A stretch of 63,221 bases of DNA, from contig NKXK01000036.1 of assembly GCA_004379165.1 (NCBI GenBank), positions 1-63,221 on the forward strand, in the 5' to 3' direction. The notes beneath the pieces are model-generated. The model saw only the letters and a list, made by a program, of their open reading frames with translations, was not told the DNA's origin and made no database searches. The translations under genes were made by a program, and so were the position numbers. Origin of the DNA: Rhodocyclaceae bacterium. Its GTDB lineage: Bacteria > Pseudomonadota > Gammaproteobacteria > Burkholderiales > Rhodocyclaceae. Positions within the stretch are counted from its first letter, which is position 1. Each line of letters opens with the position of its first letter. Below are positions 20,899 through 30,093 of the stretch, piece after piece.

Positions 20899-21927
20899 AT
20901 GTCCGAATCTGATCTTTCGCCGCCGACACCCCGTCGGCGTCCTCTCAATCCCTGGTTGCCGATTGCCTTGCTGGCGATTGCCGTTGCCTTCTGGCAAGGC
21001 TATGACGCCCGCGGCCGACTCGGCGATCTTGAGGCGCAACTGAAAACCCTGCAGACGCAAGATGGCGATGCGCTGGCGCAGTTGCGTGCTGCTAACCAGC
21101 AGCTGCGTGAACAGTTTGAAGCGGTGCATGGGCAGTTGGGTGCCATCGAAACGCGGGTTGAAGGTTTCGACAGCCAGCGCGACGCGCTGCAGGTGATGCT
21201 GCAGGAAGCGACGCGCAGTCGCGATGAGGTGGCGTTGCTTGATGTCGAACAGGCCATCACGCTGGCCAGCCAGCAGTTGCAACTGGCCGGGAATGTGCCG
21301 GCAGCGCTGCTGGCCCTGCAGGTGGCCGACGGCCGCCTCGCCCGCCTCGATCGTCCTGCCCACCTGCCCTTGCGCAAGGCGCTGGCGGCCGACTTGCAGC
21401 GCCTCGGCAATCTGCCGGTGGTTGATACGGTTGGCCTCGGCCTGCGTCTCGAACAACTGGTGAATGGCATCGACCGGTTGCCCCTGGCCGCCCACGGTCG
21501 ACCTGAAAATCCGTCAAAAATCGCCACTCAGGAAAAGGTCGCAGCGACATCGGCGCCGTGGTGGCAGTTGCTGGCCGGCGATGTCTGGCAGGAACTGCGC
21601 GGGCTGGTGCGTATTCAGCGCTTCGATGGCGCAGCACCAGAGCTGCTGGCGGCCGATCAGGCCCTGATCCTGCGCGAGAACCTCAAGCTGCGCCTGCTCA
21701 ACGCCCGTCTGGCCCTGATGGCGCGTGACCAGGTGACCTATCGCGACGAATTGAAAGTGGCTTACGGCTGGCTCGAGAAGTACTACGCCGTAGATGACGT
21801 GGCCGTACAAGCCGCCCTGGCCAGCCTGCGCCAGGCCGCATCGACGACCATTCAGGCCGAGGTGCCGGCCTTGACAGCGAGCCTGACGGCATTGCGCAAC
21901 CTGCGCGCCGGAAAGGACAAGCGTTGA
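20899..21927 (+). CDS. hemX: HemX-like membrane protein
   Basis: 342 residues. A short cytoplasmic N-terminus is followed by one transmembrane helix (about 17-36), a coiled coil (about 40-115) and a C-terminal helical domain. This is the layout of the HemX proteins encoded between hemD and hemY in beta- and gammaproteobacteria. Despite its place in the heme operon, its biochemical role is not established. Residues about 199-210 (HGRPENPSKIA) are encoded by a dispersed-repeat copy in a linker. The stop overlaps the hemY TTG start. Confidence 0.85.
   Translation: MSESDLSPPTPRRRPLNPWLPIALLAIAVAFWQGYDARGRLGDLEAQLKTLQTQDGDALAQLRAANQQLREQFEAVHGQLGAIETRVEGFDSQRDALQVMLQEATRSRDEVALLDVEQAITLASQQLQLAGNVPAALLALQVADGRLARLDRPAHLPLRKALAADLQRLGNLPVVDTVGLGLRLEQLVNGIDRLPLAAHGRPENPSKIATQEKVAATSAPWWQLLAGDVWQELRGLVRIQRFDGAAPELLAADQALILRENLKLRLLNARLALMARDQVTYRDELKVAYGWLEKYYAVDDVAVQAALASLRQAASTTIQAEVPALTASLTALRNLRAGKDKR
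21494..21525 (+). repeat. Dispersed ~30-bp repeat, copy inside hemX
   Basis: ACGGTCGACCTGAAAATCCG then TCAAAAATCGCC, a diverged copy in the reverse orientation. It encodes RPENPSK in a linker of HemX. Confidence 0.5.
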
Positions 21928-23063
21928 GGGGCCTGTTCTGGTTGCTGGTATTGGCGGCACTGGCGGTGGCAGTGGCGCTGGGTGCCCGGCTCAACGACGG
22001 TTATGTGCTGCTGGTGCTGTCGCCGTGGCGTGCCGAAGTGTCGTTGAACCTGTTGCTGCTCGTGATCTTTGCTGGTTTCTGTGTTTTTTATTTCCTCTTG
22101 CGCAGCCTGGCGCTGACGCTGGGTATGCCGGCGCGCGTCAGTTACTGGCGGGCGCGGCGGGAGAAGGAAAAGGCGGCACAGGTGTTTCAGGATGCCGTTC
22201 GATTACTGTTTGAAGGCCGCTTCGGCCAGGCGCTCAAGCGTGCTGGCGAGGCCAGCGCTGCGGGCACAGCACCCGGGCTGTCGGCGCTGATCGCGGCCCG
22301 CGCCGCCCAGCGCATGCGCGAATCGGGAAAACAGCAGGGCTGGCTCGCGCGCGCCATGATCGACGACCCGAAGACCGAAGCCGCGACGCTGATGCTCGAA
22401 GCGGAGATGGCCAACGAAGACCGCCGCTTCGCAGACGCCCTTGCCGCGTTGGCACGCCTGCAGGGCAAGCAGGGCCGGCATATTGCCGCCTTGCGGCTGG
22501 AGTTGCGCGCCCGTCAGGGCATCGGCGACTGGGAAGGCGTGCTCAAACTGGTACGCCAGCTTGCGAAGCGCGACGCGCTGGCACCGGAGGTGGTGCGTGA
22601 GCTACGCGCGCACGCGCATCTGGCCAACATCGCCGCCCGCACGGCTTCGCCGGAGGCGCTCAAGACTTACCTGCGCCAGTTGCCCCCCGAGGAGTTGGGA
22701 CAGCGCGTGGCCCTGGCTGCGGCCAGGGCGCTGGTCGCGCAGGGGGCGGACGACCTCGCACAGCAACTGATCGAAACACGCCTCGATGCCGCGGGTCAGG
22801 ATGACTGGCAGTCAGAGTTGGCCGCCTGGTACGGTCGCCTGAGCGGCGGTGACCAGACGGCGCGGATTGCCCGTGCTGACGGCTGGCTGCGTCAGCATCC
22901 GATGGATGCACAGCTGTTGCTCGCGCTGGGCCGGATGTGTCGCCGACAGCGGCTGTGGGGCAAGGCCAGGACCTATCTCGAGGCCTCACTCTCGGTTGCC
23001 AAAACGGCCAGAAGCACATCTGGAGCTGGCGCATCTGCTGGACCAGCTCGAACAGGCCGATGA
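21924..23063 (+). CDS. hemY: HemY-like TPR membrane protein with apparent C-terminal frameshift
   Basis: The frame starts at the TTG at 21924, overlapping the hemX stop, and gives 379 residues. Two transmembrane helices (about 3-20 and 34-54) are followed by tetratricopeptide-like helices, as in the HemY N-terminal family (not the oxidase). After SLSVAKT the frame switches to non-homologous residues. The expected continuation PEAHLELAHLLDQLEQADEA lies in the next frame and runs to a stop at 23107-23109. One extra A in AAAA (23001-23004) would explain it. It may be a real mutation or a sequencing error; most of the protein is unaffected. Confidence 0.8.
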   Translation: MRGLFWLLVLAALAVAVALGARLNDGYVLLVLSPWRAEVSLNLLLLVIFAGFCVFYFLLRSLALTLGMPARVSYWRARREKEKAAQVFQDAVRLLFEGRFGQALKRAGEASAAGTAPGLSALIAARAAQRMRESGKQQGWLARAMIDDPKTEAATLMLEAEMANEDRRFADALAALARLQGKQGRHIAALRLELRARQGIGDWEGVLKLVRQLAKRDALAPEVVRELRAHAHLANIAARTASPEALKTYLRQLPPEELGQRVALAAARALVAQGADDLAQQLIETRLDAAGQDDWQSELAAWYGRLSGGDQTARIARADGWLRQHPMDAQLLLALGRMCRRQRLWGKARTYLEASLSVAKTARSTSGAGASAGPARTGR

Positions 23064-23131
23064 GGCCAACACACATTACCGTGCGCTGGCGTCACTCGAC
23101 GCCCGCTGAACCGGCAGACAAGGGGGGGCAA

Positions 23132-23371
23132 ATGCTGAACATCGATATGCGCAAGATCTACAACTTCTACCCGGTCGAGCCTGCGCCTGACCCGGCGGCG
23201 CTGCCCACAGGTGGAGACCTGTATTACGAATGCCTCGATTGCTCAGTGATCGTCAATTCCGTGCCGCACATCAAGGCCGCCTGTGCCTGTGGCAACCTCG
23301 AGGGAAGTGGTGGCAAATTGAACGTCAAGGAGCCGACCCGCGTGCGCGTCGTCAGGGGCAAGCTGAAGTAA
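23132..23371 (+). CDS. Small Cys-rich (zinc-ribbon-like) hypothetical protein
   Basis: 79 residues from the ATG at 23132, with a G-run ribosome site; an internal ATG at 23147 is also possible. Four cysteines are arranged as CLDC and CAC (YYECLDCSVIV, KAACACGNL), enough for one metal-binding knuckle. The C-terminus is basic (KEPTRVRVVRGKLK). I do not recognise a named family. It follows hemY closely and is closed by a terminator, so it may be the last gene of the hem operon. Confidence 0.6.
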   Translation: MLNIDMRKIYNFYPVEPAPDPAALPTGGDLYYECLDCSVIVNSVPHIKAACACGNLEGSGGKLNVKEPTRVRVVRGKLK

Positions 23372-23384
23372 GCTTCAAGACGAG

Positions 23385-23408
23385 AACGGGTGGCTTGGCC
23401 ACCCGTTT
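23385..23408 (+). terminator. Rho-independent terminator
   Basis: AACGGGTGGC-TTG-GCCACCCGTTT. The group II intron fragment begins immediately downstream, as is typical for introns that insert behind terminator hairpins. Confidence 0.7.
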
Positions 23409-23409
23409 G

Positions 23410-23746
23410 TCGCAAACGCCGAGAGTCTGGCAGGCGCTGGACGAGTGGATGCGACATCGGTTGCGGGCGATTCAACTCAAGCACTGGAAACGTGGCACGA
23501 CGATGTACCGGGAATTGAAAGTGCTGGGCGCGTCAGAAACCGTGGCGCGTCGGGTGGCTGGCAATGCCCGTAGCTACTGGCGAAACGCTGACCGGCTACT
23601 GAAAACGGTACTGACCATCGCTTACTTTGATCGACTCAGGGTACCTCGTCTCTCATGACCTCAACTTCTCGAACCGCCCGGTGCGGACCCGCATGCCGAG
23701 TGGTGTGGCAGGGGGGCAGCCTATCAAGGCTGCCCCCTATGCCGAT
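23410..23746 (+). mobile_element. 5'-truncated group II intron fragment
   Basis: About 335 bases hold the C-terminal ~80 residues of a maturase (to 23658), a domain V-like hairpin (about 23672-23708) and a domain VI-like hairpin (23709-23746, GGGGGGCAGCC paired with GGCTGCCCCC). The 3' 155 bases are nearly identical to bases 1-157 in the same orientation. No 5' intron domains or reverse-transcriptase core are present, consistent with aborted target-primed reverse transcription or later deletion. Confidence 0.75.
23413..23658 (+). pseudogene. Remnant of group II intron maturase (C-terminal domain)
   Basis: The in-frame residues VWQALDEWMRHRLRAIQ, LKHWKRGTTMYREL and ending AYFDRLRVPRLS match the GIIM maturase-specific domain of intron-encoded reverse transcriptases. 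There is no start codon belonging to the element and no catalytic RT domain, so it is non-functional. No HNH endonuclease domain follows. Confidence 0.75.
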
Positions 23747-23778
23747 CCAGGCCGCCATGGCGGCCCTTATTCGCTGGC

Positions 23779-26472
23779 TTAACCCGTCAGCGGCTTGACG
23801 ACGCGCTTGACCGCGGTGTCTTCCGGGTGCGGGTGGATGGTGAAGCCCAAGCTGGTCATCAGGCGGAACATCTTGGTGTTGGTCGACAACACATCGCCCA
23901 CCACCGCACGATAACCCTTCATCCGGGCGCAGTCGATCAGCGCCGTCATCAGCTTGCGGCCGACGCCGCACTTCTGCCAGTCGTCGCCGACGGCAAGCGC
24001 GAATTCGACCGACTCGCCATCCGGATTGACCACGTAGCGGGCGACACCGATCTGCTTTTCCTTGCCTTCTTCGCTGGTCATGGTGCCGACCAGGGCCATT
24101 TCACGGTCGTAGTCGATCTGCGTGAAACGCACCAGCATGGTCTGGGTCAGTTCGCGCAAGGTGTCCATGAAGCGGTAGTAGCGCGACTCGTCGGACATGG
24201 CCTTGACGAATTCCTGCTCCATGTCGGCGTCTTCAGGGCGGATCGGACGGATGGTGACAATCTGGCCGTCGTTCATCTGCCATTCCTGGATCAGATGCAC
24301 CGGGTAAGGATAGATCGCCATGTGCGAATAACGGTCACCGGTGGCGCCGGCAGCGTGGTCGATGACGATGCGGGCATCGGCGGCAATGGCGCCTTGCTCA
24401 TCGACGATCAGCGGATTCAGATCCAGCTCCTGAATCCACGGCAATTCACAGACCATTTCCGAGATGCAGAGCAGGACTTCCTTGAGCGCTTCGCGGTCGA
24501 CCGGCGGCATGTTGTGGAACTGATCGAGAATCTTCGCAGCGCGGGTCGATTCGATCAGATCCTTGGCCAGGAAACGGTTGAGCGGCGGCAGTGCCACCGA
24601 GCGGTCGGAGAAGATTTCGACGTCGAAACCGCCGGCACCGAACGTGATAACCGGCCCGAAGATCGGGTCGCGGAAGACACCGATCATCAGCTCGCGGCCA
24701 TTCGGGCGCGAGAGGAAGGGCTCGATCGAGACGCCATTGATCTTGGCATTCGGATGGCGCTTGTGCACCGTGTCGATGATGTCGTGGTAAGCGTTACGGA
24801 CGGCCGGCGCATTCACAATGTTCAGGCGCACGCCGCCGGCATCGGACTTGTGCGGCAGATCCGGAGAATCGACCTTCATCGCGATCGGGAAACCGATCTG
24901 CTCGGCGAGCAGCAGCGCCTCGGTGGCAGTGCGGGCGACCATGGTTTGGGCGACCGGCACCTTGAAGGCACGCAGAATGGCCTTCGATTCCATCTCGGAG
25001 AGCACCTTGCGGCGTTCGGCGAGCAGCGCCTCGATCAGCATCTTGGCGCCTTCAGCCTCGGGGCGGCCGTGCTGGCGGGTCGGTTCCGGCGTTTGCAGCA
25101 GCAGTTTCTGGTTACGGTAGTACTTCGAGATGTGGTGGAAGAGCTCGATCGCGGTTTCCGGCATGCGGAAGGCCGGGATGCCGGCATCTTCCAGCAGGCG
25201 GCGGGCTTCTGCGACTTGTTCCTCGCCCATCCAGCAGCAGATGACCGAACGGTTGAGTTTGTCCACGATCTCGATAATCGCCTTGGCAACGCCCATCGGG
25301 TCGGTCATCGCCTGCGGCGAGAGCATGACCAGTGTGCTGTCCACGTTCGGGTCGTGGGTGACGGCAAGAATCGTTTCCCGATAGCGTTCTGGCGTTGCAT
25401 CGCCGGCAATGTCGATCGGGTTGTTGTGCGACCAGTTGGTCGGCAGCGCCTTGTTCAGCACCGCCATGGTCTCGGTCGAAAGCTGGGCAAGCGGAATGCC
25501 AAGGTCACCGGCACGGTCGGCAGCCATGGCGCCCGGGCCGCCGCCGTTGGTGATGATGGCGAGGCGATTGCCACCGGGGCGGAATTTGGAAGCCAGTGCT
25601 TTGGCGGCGTAGAAGAGCTGACCGACGTTCTGGACGCGGACGACGCCAGCACGGCGTACAGCGGCGTCGAAGACGGTATCGGAGACGGCGGCCATGCCCG
25701 AGTGGGCGGCGGCGGCCATAGAACCCGCTTCGTGACGGCCGGCCTTGAGCAGGATGATCGGCTTGATGCGGGCGGCGGAGCGCAGAGCGCTCATGAAGCG
25801 GCGGGCGTTGCGGATGCCCTCGACGTACATCAGGATGTAATGCGTGCGGCTGTCGTAGATCAGGTAGTCAAGGATCTCGCCGAAATCGACGTCGGCCGTC
25901 ATGCCGATGGAAATGACCGACGAGAAGCCGACCTGATTGGCCTTGGCCCAGTCGAGCACGGCGGAGCACATGGCGCCGGACTGCGAGACCAGTGCCAGAT
26001 TGCCGGCGCTGGCAGTTATCTTGGTAAAGGTGGCGTTGAGGCCGAGTTCGGGGCGGATGATGCCCAGGCAGTTCGGGCCGAGGATGCGCACGTTGTACGA
26101 CCGGGCAATCTCCATGACCTTGCGTTCGAGCGCGGCACCAATGTGGCCGGCTTCCGAGAAACCGGCGCTGATGACGATGACGTTACGGACACCGGAGCGG
26201 CCGCACTGCTCGATCAATTGCGGTACGGTCTGCGGGCGGGTGGCGATGACCGCCATTTCGACGCGGGCGCCAATTTCTTCAATCGACTTGTAGGCCTGCT
26301 GACCGTGGATGGTCTCGTGCTTCGGGTTGATCGCGTACAGGCGGCCCTTGTACCCGGAGCTGAGGATGTTCTTGAAGATGATGCTTCCGACCGAGTTTTC
26401 ACGCTCGGAGGCGCCGATGACTGCAACCGATTTCGGTTCGAAAAGCGCAGTGAGATAGTGCTGTTCAAGCAT
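23779..26472 (-). CDS. Acyl-CoA synthetase (NDP-forming)-like protein with C-terminal GNAT acetyltransferase domain
   Basis: 897 residues. In order: a CoA-binding Rossmann domain (about 10-130, SVAVIGASERENSVG), succinyl-CoA-ligase-like domains (to about 460), an ATP-grasp domain (about 490-700, VAQTMVARTATEALLLAEQI) and a GNAT domain (about 730-897, IRPIRPEDADMEQEF to GVGRKLMTALIDCARMKGY). This is the layout of the Pat/YfiQ protein lysine acetyltransferases that regulate acetyl-CoA synthetase and other metabolic enzymes. Whether the ligase half is catalytic is uncertain; in Pat proteins the usual active-site His is lost. It is transcribed alone. Confidence 0.9.
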   Translation of the reverse strand: MLEQHYLTALFEPKSVAVIGASERENSVGSIIFKNILSSGYKGRLYAINPKHETIHGQQAYKSIEEIGARVEMAVIATRPQTVPQLIEQCGRSGVRNVIVISAGFSEAGHIGAALERKVMEIARSYNVRILGPNCLGIIRPELGLNATFTKITASAGNLALVSQSGAMCSAVLDWAKANQVGFSSVISIGMTADVDFGEILDYLIYDSRTHYILMYVEGIRNARRFMSALRSAARIKPIILLKAGRHEAGSMAAAAHSGMAAVSDTVFDAAVRRAGVVRVQNVGQLFYAAKALASKFRPGGNRLAIITNGGGPGAMAADRAGDLGIPLAQLSTETMAVLNKALPTNWSHNNPIDIAGDATPERYRETILAVTHDPNVDSTLVMLSPQAMTDPMGVAKAIIEIVDKLNRSVICCWMGEEQVAEARRLLEDAGIPAFRMPETAIELFHHISKYYRNQKLLLQTPEPTRQHGRPEAEGAKMLIEALLAERRKVLSEMESKAILRAFKVPVAQTMVARTATEALLLAEQIGFPIAMKVDSPDLPHKSDAGGVRLNIVNAPAVRNAYHDIIDTVHKRHPNAKINGVSIEPFLSRPNGRELMIGVFRDPIFGPVITFGAGGFDVEIFSDRSVALPPLNRFLAKDLIESTRAAKILDQFHNMPPVDREALKEVLLCISEMVCELPWIQELDLNPLIVDEQGAIAADARIVIDHAAGATGDRYSHMAIYPYPVHLIQEWQMNDGQIVTIRPIRPEDADMEQEFVKAMSDESRYYRFMDTLRELTQTMLVRFTQIDYDREMALVGTMTSEEGKEKQIGVARYVVNPDGESVEFALAVGDDWQKCGVGRKLMTALIDCARMKGYRAVVGDVLSTNTKMFRLMTSLGFTIHPHPEDTAVKRVVKPLTG

Positions 26473-26575
26473 GATGAGCCCCTTTGAAGGCTGTTATTGT
26501 GCAGTGCAGAATTTTGGCATAAGTGGCAGTTGATTGCCATGCACGGAGCGGGGTTTCTGTGATGAAGCTAACAGT

Positions 26576-26980
26576 TCAACAGAGCTTGCAATCGAGCTGG
26601 AAAGCTTGCGACAAGGCACGGTGAACCGGGCATTTGTTGGCGATTTCGAACAGACGCTGGCGTTGTTCGTCGCTCAGGTCGCCTTCGAGGGTGATGTCGC
26701 GATGAATCCGGTCGCGCATGACGCCGTCGACCTCGACCTTGTCGTGGCGGAGTGAAACACTGACGCGCTTCAGCGGTAGTGCCTTGCGTTCGGCGTACAT
26801 GCGCAGGGTCATCGAGGTGCAGGCACCCAGCCCGGACATGATGAAATCGAAGGGCGCCGGCCCCGCATCGGCACCACCGACGCTGACCGGCTCGTCGGCA
26901 ATCAGCTCATGCTGGCCGGCCTGAACCGCTTGCTGGTATCTTCCCAATCCATTTTCCGAAACAACGACGACACTCGACAT
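26576..26980 (-). CDS. OsmC family protein
   Basis: 134 residues from the ATG at 26980, backed by the strong ribosome site AAGGAG. GPAPFDFIMSGLGACTSMTLRMYAERK carries the first conserved Cys, and NKCPVHRALSQ the second, both typical of the OsmC/YhfA redox fold. It probably reduces peroxides or handles another electrophile. Its start codon overlaps that of the divergent methyltransferase gene (shared CATG). It is not closely similar to the OsmC protein at 9.7 kb. Confidence 0.87.
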   Translation of the reverse strand: MSSVVVVSENGLGRYQQAVQAGQHELIADEPVSVGGADAGPAPFDFIMSGLGACTSMTLRMYAERKALPLKRVSVSLRHDKVEVDGVMRDRIHRDITLEGDLSDEQRQRLFEIANKCPVHRALSQAFQLDCKLC

Positions 26981-27518
26981 GACTGACTCCTTGTTGGCTT
27001 CACACGCGATTTTACCGCCTTCCGAATGGGTCATGCGCCACGTAGCGCGGATTCCGGCAGATGGCGAAGTGCTCGATCTCGCCTGCGGCAGCGGTCGTCA
27101 CGCCCGCTGGCTTGCCGGGCAGGGGCGGCAGGTGTTTGCGGTCGACCGGGATTTCGAGGCAATTTCGGGATTGCAGGGTGTCGCCGGCGTTCGTGCCGAG
27201 ACGATGGACCTGGAGGGCGAGCACTGGCCACTGGCCGGTCGCCGGTTTGCCGGCATCGTCGTCACCAACTACCTGTGGCGGCCGCGTCTGCCCGATCTGC
27301 TCGCCTTGCTGGCGCCGGATGGCGTGTTGATCTACGAAACCTTTATGCTCGGCAATGAAGCCTACGGCAGGCCGAGCCGAGCGGAGTTTCTGTTACAACC
27401 GGGCGAACTGAAGGCGGTGGCGGCGCAGGGCGGGCTGGAGGTGCTCGATTTCTGCGAAGGCTATGTTGATCTGCCGAAACCGGCGATGCGTCAGGCGGTG
27501 TGCGCCCTTTGTCCCTGA
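26979..27518 (+). CDS. Class I SAM-dependent methyltransferase
   Basis: 179 residues. SEWVMRHVARIPADGEVLDL then ACGSGRHARWLAGQGRQVFAVDRD (motif I and the acidic end of beta 2) define a compact methyltransferase of the TehB/UbiE-like group. The substrate is unknown. The ATG at 26979 has no clear ribosome site and overlaps the divergent OsmC start. The last 28 bases overlap the end of mnmH on the other strand. Confidence 0.85.
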   Translation: MTDSLLASHAILPPSEWVMRHVARIPADGEVLDLACGSGRHARWLAGQGRQVFAVDRDFEAISGLQGVAGVRAETMDLEGEHWPLAGRRFAGIVVTNYLWRPRLPDLLALLAPDGVLIYETFMLGNEAYGRPSRAEFLLQPGELKAVAAQGGLEVLDFCEGYVDLPKPAMRQAVCALCP

Positions 27519-28552
27519 ACGATGGCTGACGCAAGTTGTTTGATGCCGTCCGGGCTCAGGTCGTCGCTGGCAAAGCGCGGCGAATCCGGCTGCCCGGCAT
27601 AGTGCGTTGCCTGCGAGCGCCGGTAGAGCGGGTCGTAGTGCAGGGTCAGTAATTCCTCGACCAGTTGTGGCCATTCGCCGGCAGCGACCTGCGCCTGCCA
27701 GCCGGCCAGCGTTTCCTTGCTCTGCAGCCCGTGCAGTGCGGCCAGGCGCTGGCTCAGGTATTCAGTGTTGCGGGTGAAATACGCGTAATCCCGCAACAGG
27801 AAACTGACCCGGGCCGACAGACTGGCATTGATGAAGTAGCAGTCACCGACGCGGATTTGCGCCATCAGCGCTTCCGGTACATGCAGGTTGCCGACCTTGC
27901 GGCTCTCCGCCTCGACATAGACCGGGCGGGCCGGGTCGAAGCCGGCCAGTTTTTGCAGCAACAGCGTCTCGAACATTTTTTGAGATGGTTGTCGGGCGTC
28001 TGGCAGCGCCCCGAGCACCGAACCCTTGTGGCTGGCCAGCGATTCCAGGTCGAGAATCTGCTCGCCCAGGCCACCTATTGCCTGCAGCACATGGGTTTTG
28101 GCACTGCCCGTCGGGCCGGCGATGACGACGAAGCTGAGTTTTTTCGGCAAGCCATCGAGTTGTTCTATCACGTGCCGCCGCCATGACTTGTACCCACCAT
28201 CGAGTTGCCCGGCCGGCCAGCCGATGGCGCGGAAGATGGTGGTCATCGAGCCGCTGCGCTCGCCGCCCCGCCAGCAGTAGATCAGCGGCTTCCAGTGTTT
28301 CGGGCGGTCAAGAAAGCGTTCTTTGAGGTGGCGGGCGATGTTTTCCGAAATTAGCGCGGCGCCGATTTTCTTGGCCTCGAAAGGCGACACCTGCTTGTAA
28401 AGCGTGCCGACCTCGATGCGCTGCGCATCATCGAGCACCGGGCAGTTGATGGCGTCGGGGATGTGGTCTTCGGCAAATTCGGCGGGGGAGCGGACATCGA
28501 TGATCTCGTCAAAGTCCGCCAGATCGGCAACGGTAGGGCGCTGGGCTTTCAT
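27491..28552 (-). CDS. mnmH: tRNA 2-selenouridine synthase
   Basis: 353 residues. An N-terminal rhodanese domain (1-130) carries active-site Cys93 (IYCWRGGERSGS). A P-loop domain follows (GPTGSAKTH, 146-154). MnmH replaces sulfur by selenium at the wobble 2-thiouridine of tRNAs, via a geranylated intermediate, using selenophosphate. It is ATGA-coupled to tesA upstream. selD is not in the window. Confidence 0.93.
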   Translation of the reverse strand: MKAQRPTVADLADFDEIIDVRSPAEFAEDHIPDAINCPVLDDAQRIEVGTLYKQVSPFEAKKIGAALISENIARHLKERFLDRPKHWKPLIYCWRGGERSGSMTTIFRAIGWPAGQLDGGYKSWRRHVIEQLDGLPKKLSFVVIAGPTGSAKTHVLQAIGGLGEQILDLESLASHKGSVLGALPDARQPSQKMFETLLLQKLAGFDPARPVYVEAESRKVGNLHVPEALMAQIRVGDCYFINASLSARVSFLLRDYAYFTRNTEYLSQRLAALHGLQSKETLAGWQAQVAAGEWPQLVEELLTLHYDPLYRRSQATHYAGQPDSPRFASDDLSPDGIKQLASAIVQGQRAHTA

Positions 28553-29167
28553 CGCCCCGATTTTAACAGCGGCTGCAGGGTCGGCCAGAGATGATCGAGA
28601 ATCAGCGGCTGCGCTGCGGCAGTCGGATGCAGATTGTCCGGCAGGAACAGGTCGTTGCGCATCGCCACCGGTTCCAGCAGGAAAGGCAGCAGCGCCACCT
28701 TGTGCTGGCGCGCCAGTTGCCCAAAGCTCTCGAAAAAGTCGGTGGCGTAGGGGCCGTAGTTCGGCGGCAGGCGCATGCCCGCGATCAGCACGCGAGCACC
28801 AGCGCCACGACTGGCCTCGATCATGGCATTCAGGTTGTCGCGCATCTGCGTCAGCGGCAGGCCGCGCAGCCCGTCGTTGGCGCCGAGTGCGATGATCACC
28901 ACCGCCGGGGCCTGCTGGCGCAGCGCGGCGCCCAGCCGCGAGCGTCCGCCAGCCGAGGTTTCCCCGGAAATCGACAGGTTGGCGACGCTATAATCAAGCC
29001 GCTTTTCCGTCAGTCGCCGGGCTAGCAGCGACGGCCAGGCCTCTTCTGGCCGCAGGCCGTAGCCTGCCGACAGCGAATCGCCCATCACCAGGATGCTGCG
29101 GGGCAGCGGCGCAGCCCAGGCAGACAATTGAGAGAACAGCAGGGCCAACAGGATCAGGACGAACCGC

Positions 29168-29169
<2 letters not shown>
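28549..29169 (-). CDS. tesA: Periplasmic SGNH esterase/lysophospholipase TesA
   Basis: 206 residues from the ATG at 29169, chosen for the signal peptide that follows (LLALLFSQLSAWAAP). The SGNH hydrolase blocks are VMGDSLSAGYG (nucleophile Ser32), the Gly block in NLSISGETSAGG, GANDGL and the catalytic DNLHP. The family hydrolyses acyl thioesters and lysophospholipids in the periplasm. It is divergent from ybbA, as in E. coli, and the two start codons overlap. Confidence 0.93.
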
Positions 29170-29842
<673 letters not shown>

Positions 29843-29846
29843 GGGG

Positions 29847-29876
29847 GTTTTGGGGCGGGTTTCCGGGTTAACCGGG
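29847..29876 (-). repeat. Dispersed ~30-bp repeat, intergenic copy after ybbA
   Basis: GTTTTGGGGCGGGTTTCCGG then GTTAACCGGGG, starting 5 bases after the ybbA stop; diverged at the 3' end. Confidence 0.5.
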
Positions 29877-30051
29877 GTAGGTGCTGGAATCGGCCAGAAC
29901 CTGCCATACGTTTGGCCCGAGAAGTTACCTCATGAATCTCCGCAGAACATTCGCTATCTGCCTGACGACAAGTGTTGTGGCCCACCCGAAACTGATCAAA
30001 CTGGGACGGAGTAAAGCTTGATCTTTCGAGTTCATGAAGTAGTATTTGCTT

Positions 30052-30067
30052 TGCACCGACTGGTGCA
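30052..30067. promoter_or_regulatory. Palindrome upstream of carbonic anhydrase gene
   Basis: TGCACC-GACT-GGTGCA lies 27 bases before the start codon and upstream of the AAGGAG ribosome site. It could be an operator or an mRNA hairpin. The remaining 29877-30051 stretch has no convincing gene. Confidence 0.35.
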
Positions 30068-30093
30068 TCACTCAATAACAAGGAGATTCCAGC

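Noticed and set aside
23827..26487. Long open frame (over 880 codons) antisense to the acyltransferase gene
   Set aside because: Composition is the usual high-GC mirror of a real gene, no family features; the minus-strand protein has clear domains.
29932..30021. 29-codon plus-strand frame with a signal-like start after ybbA
   Set aside because: Too short, no ribosome site, no similarity recognised.
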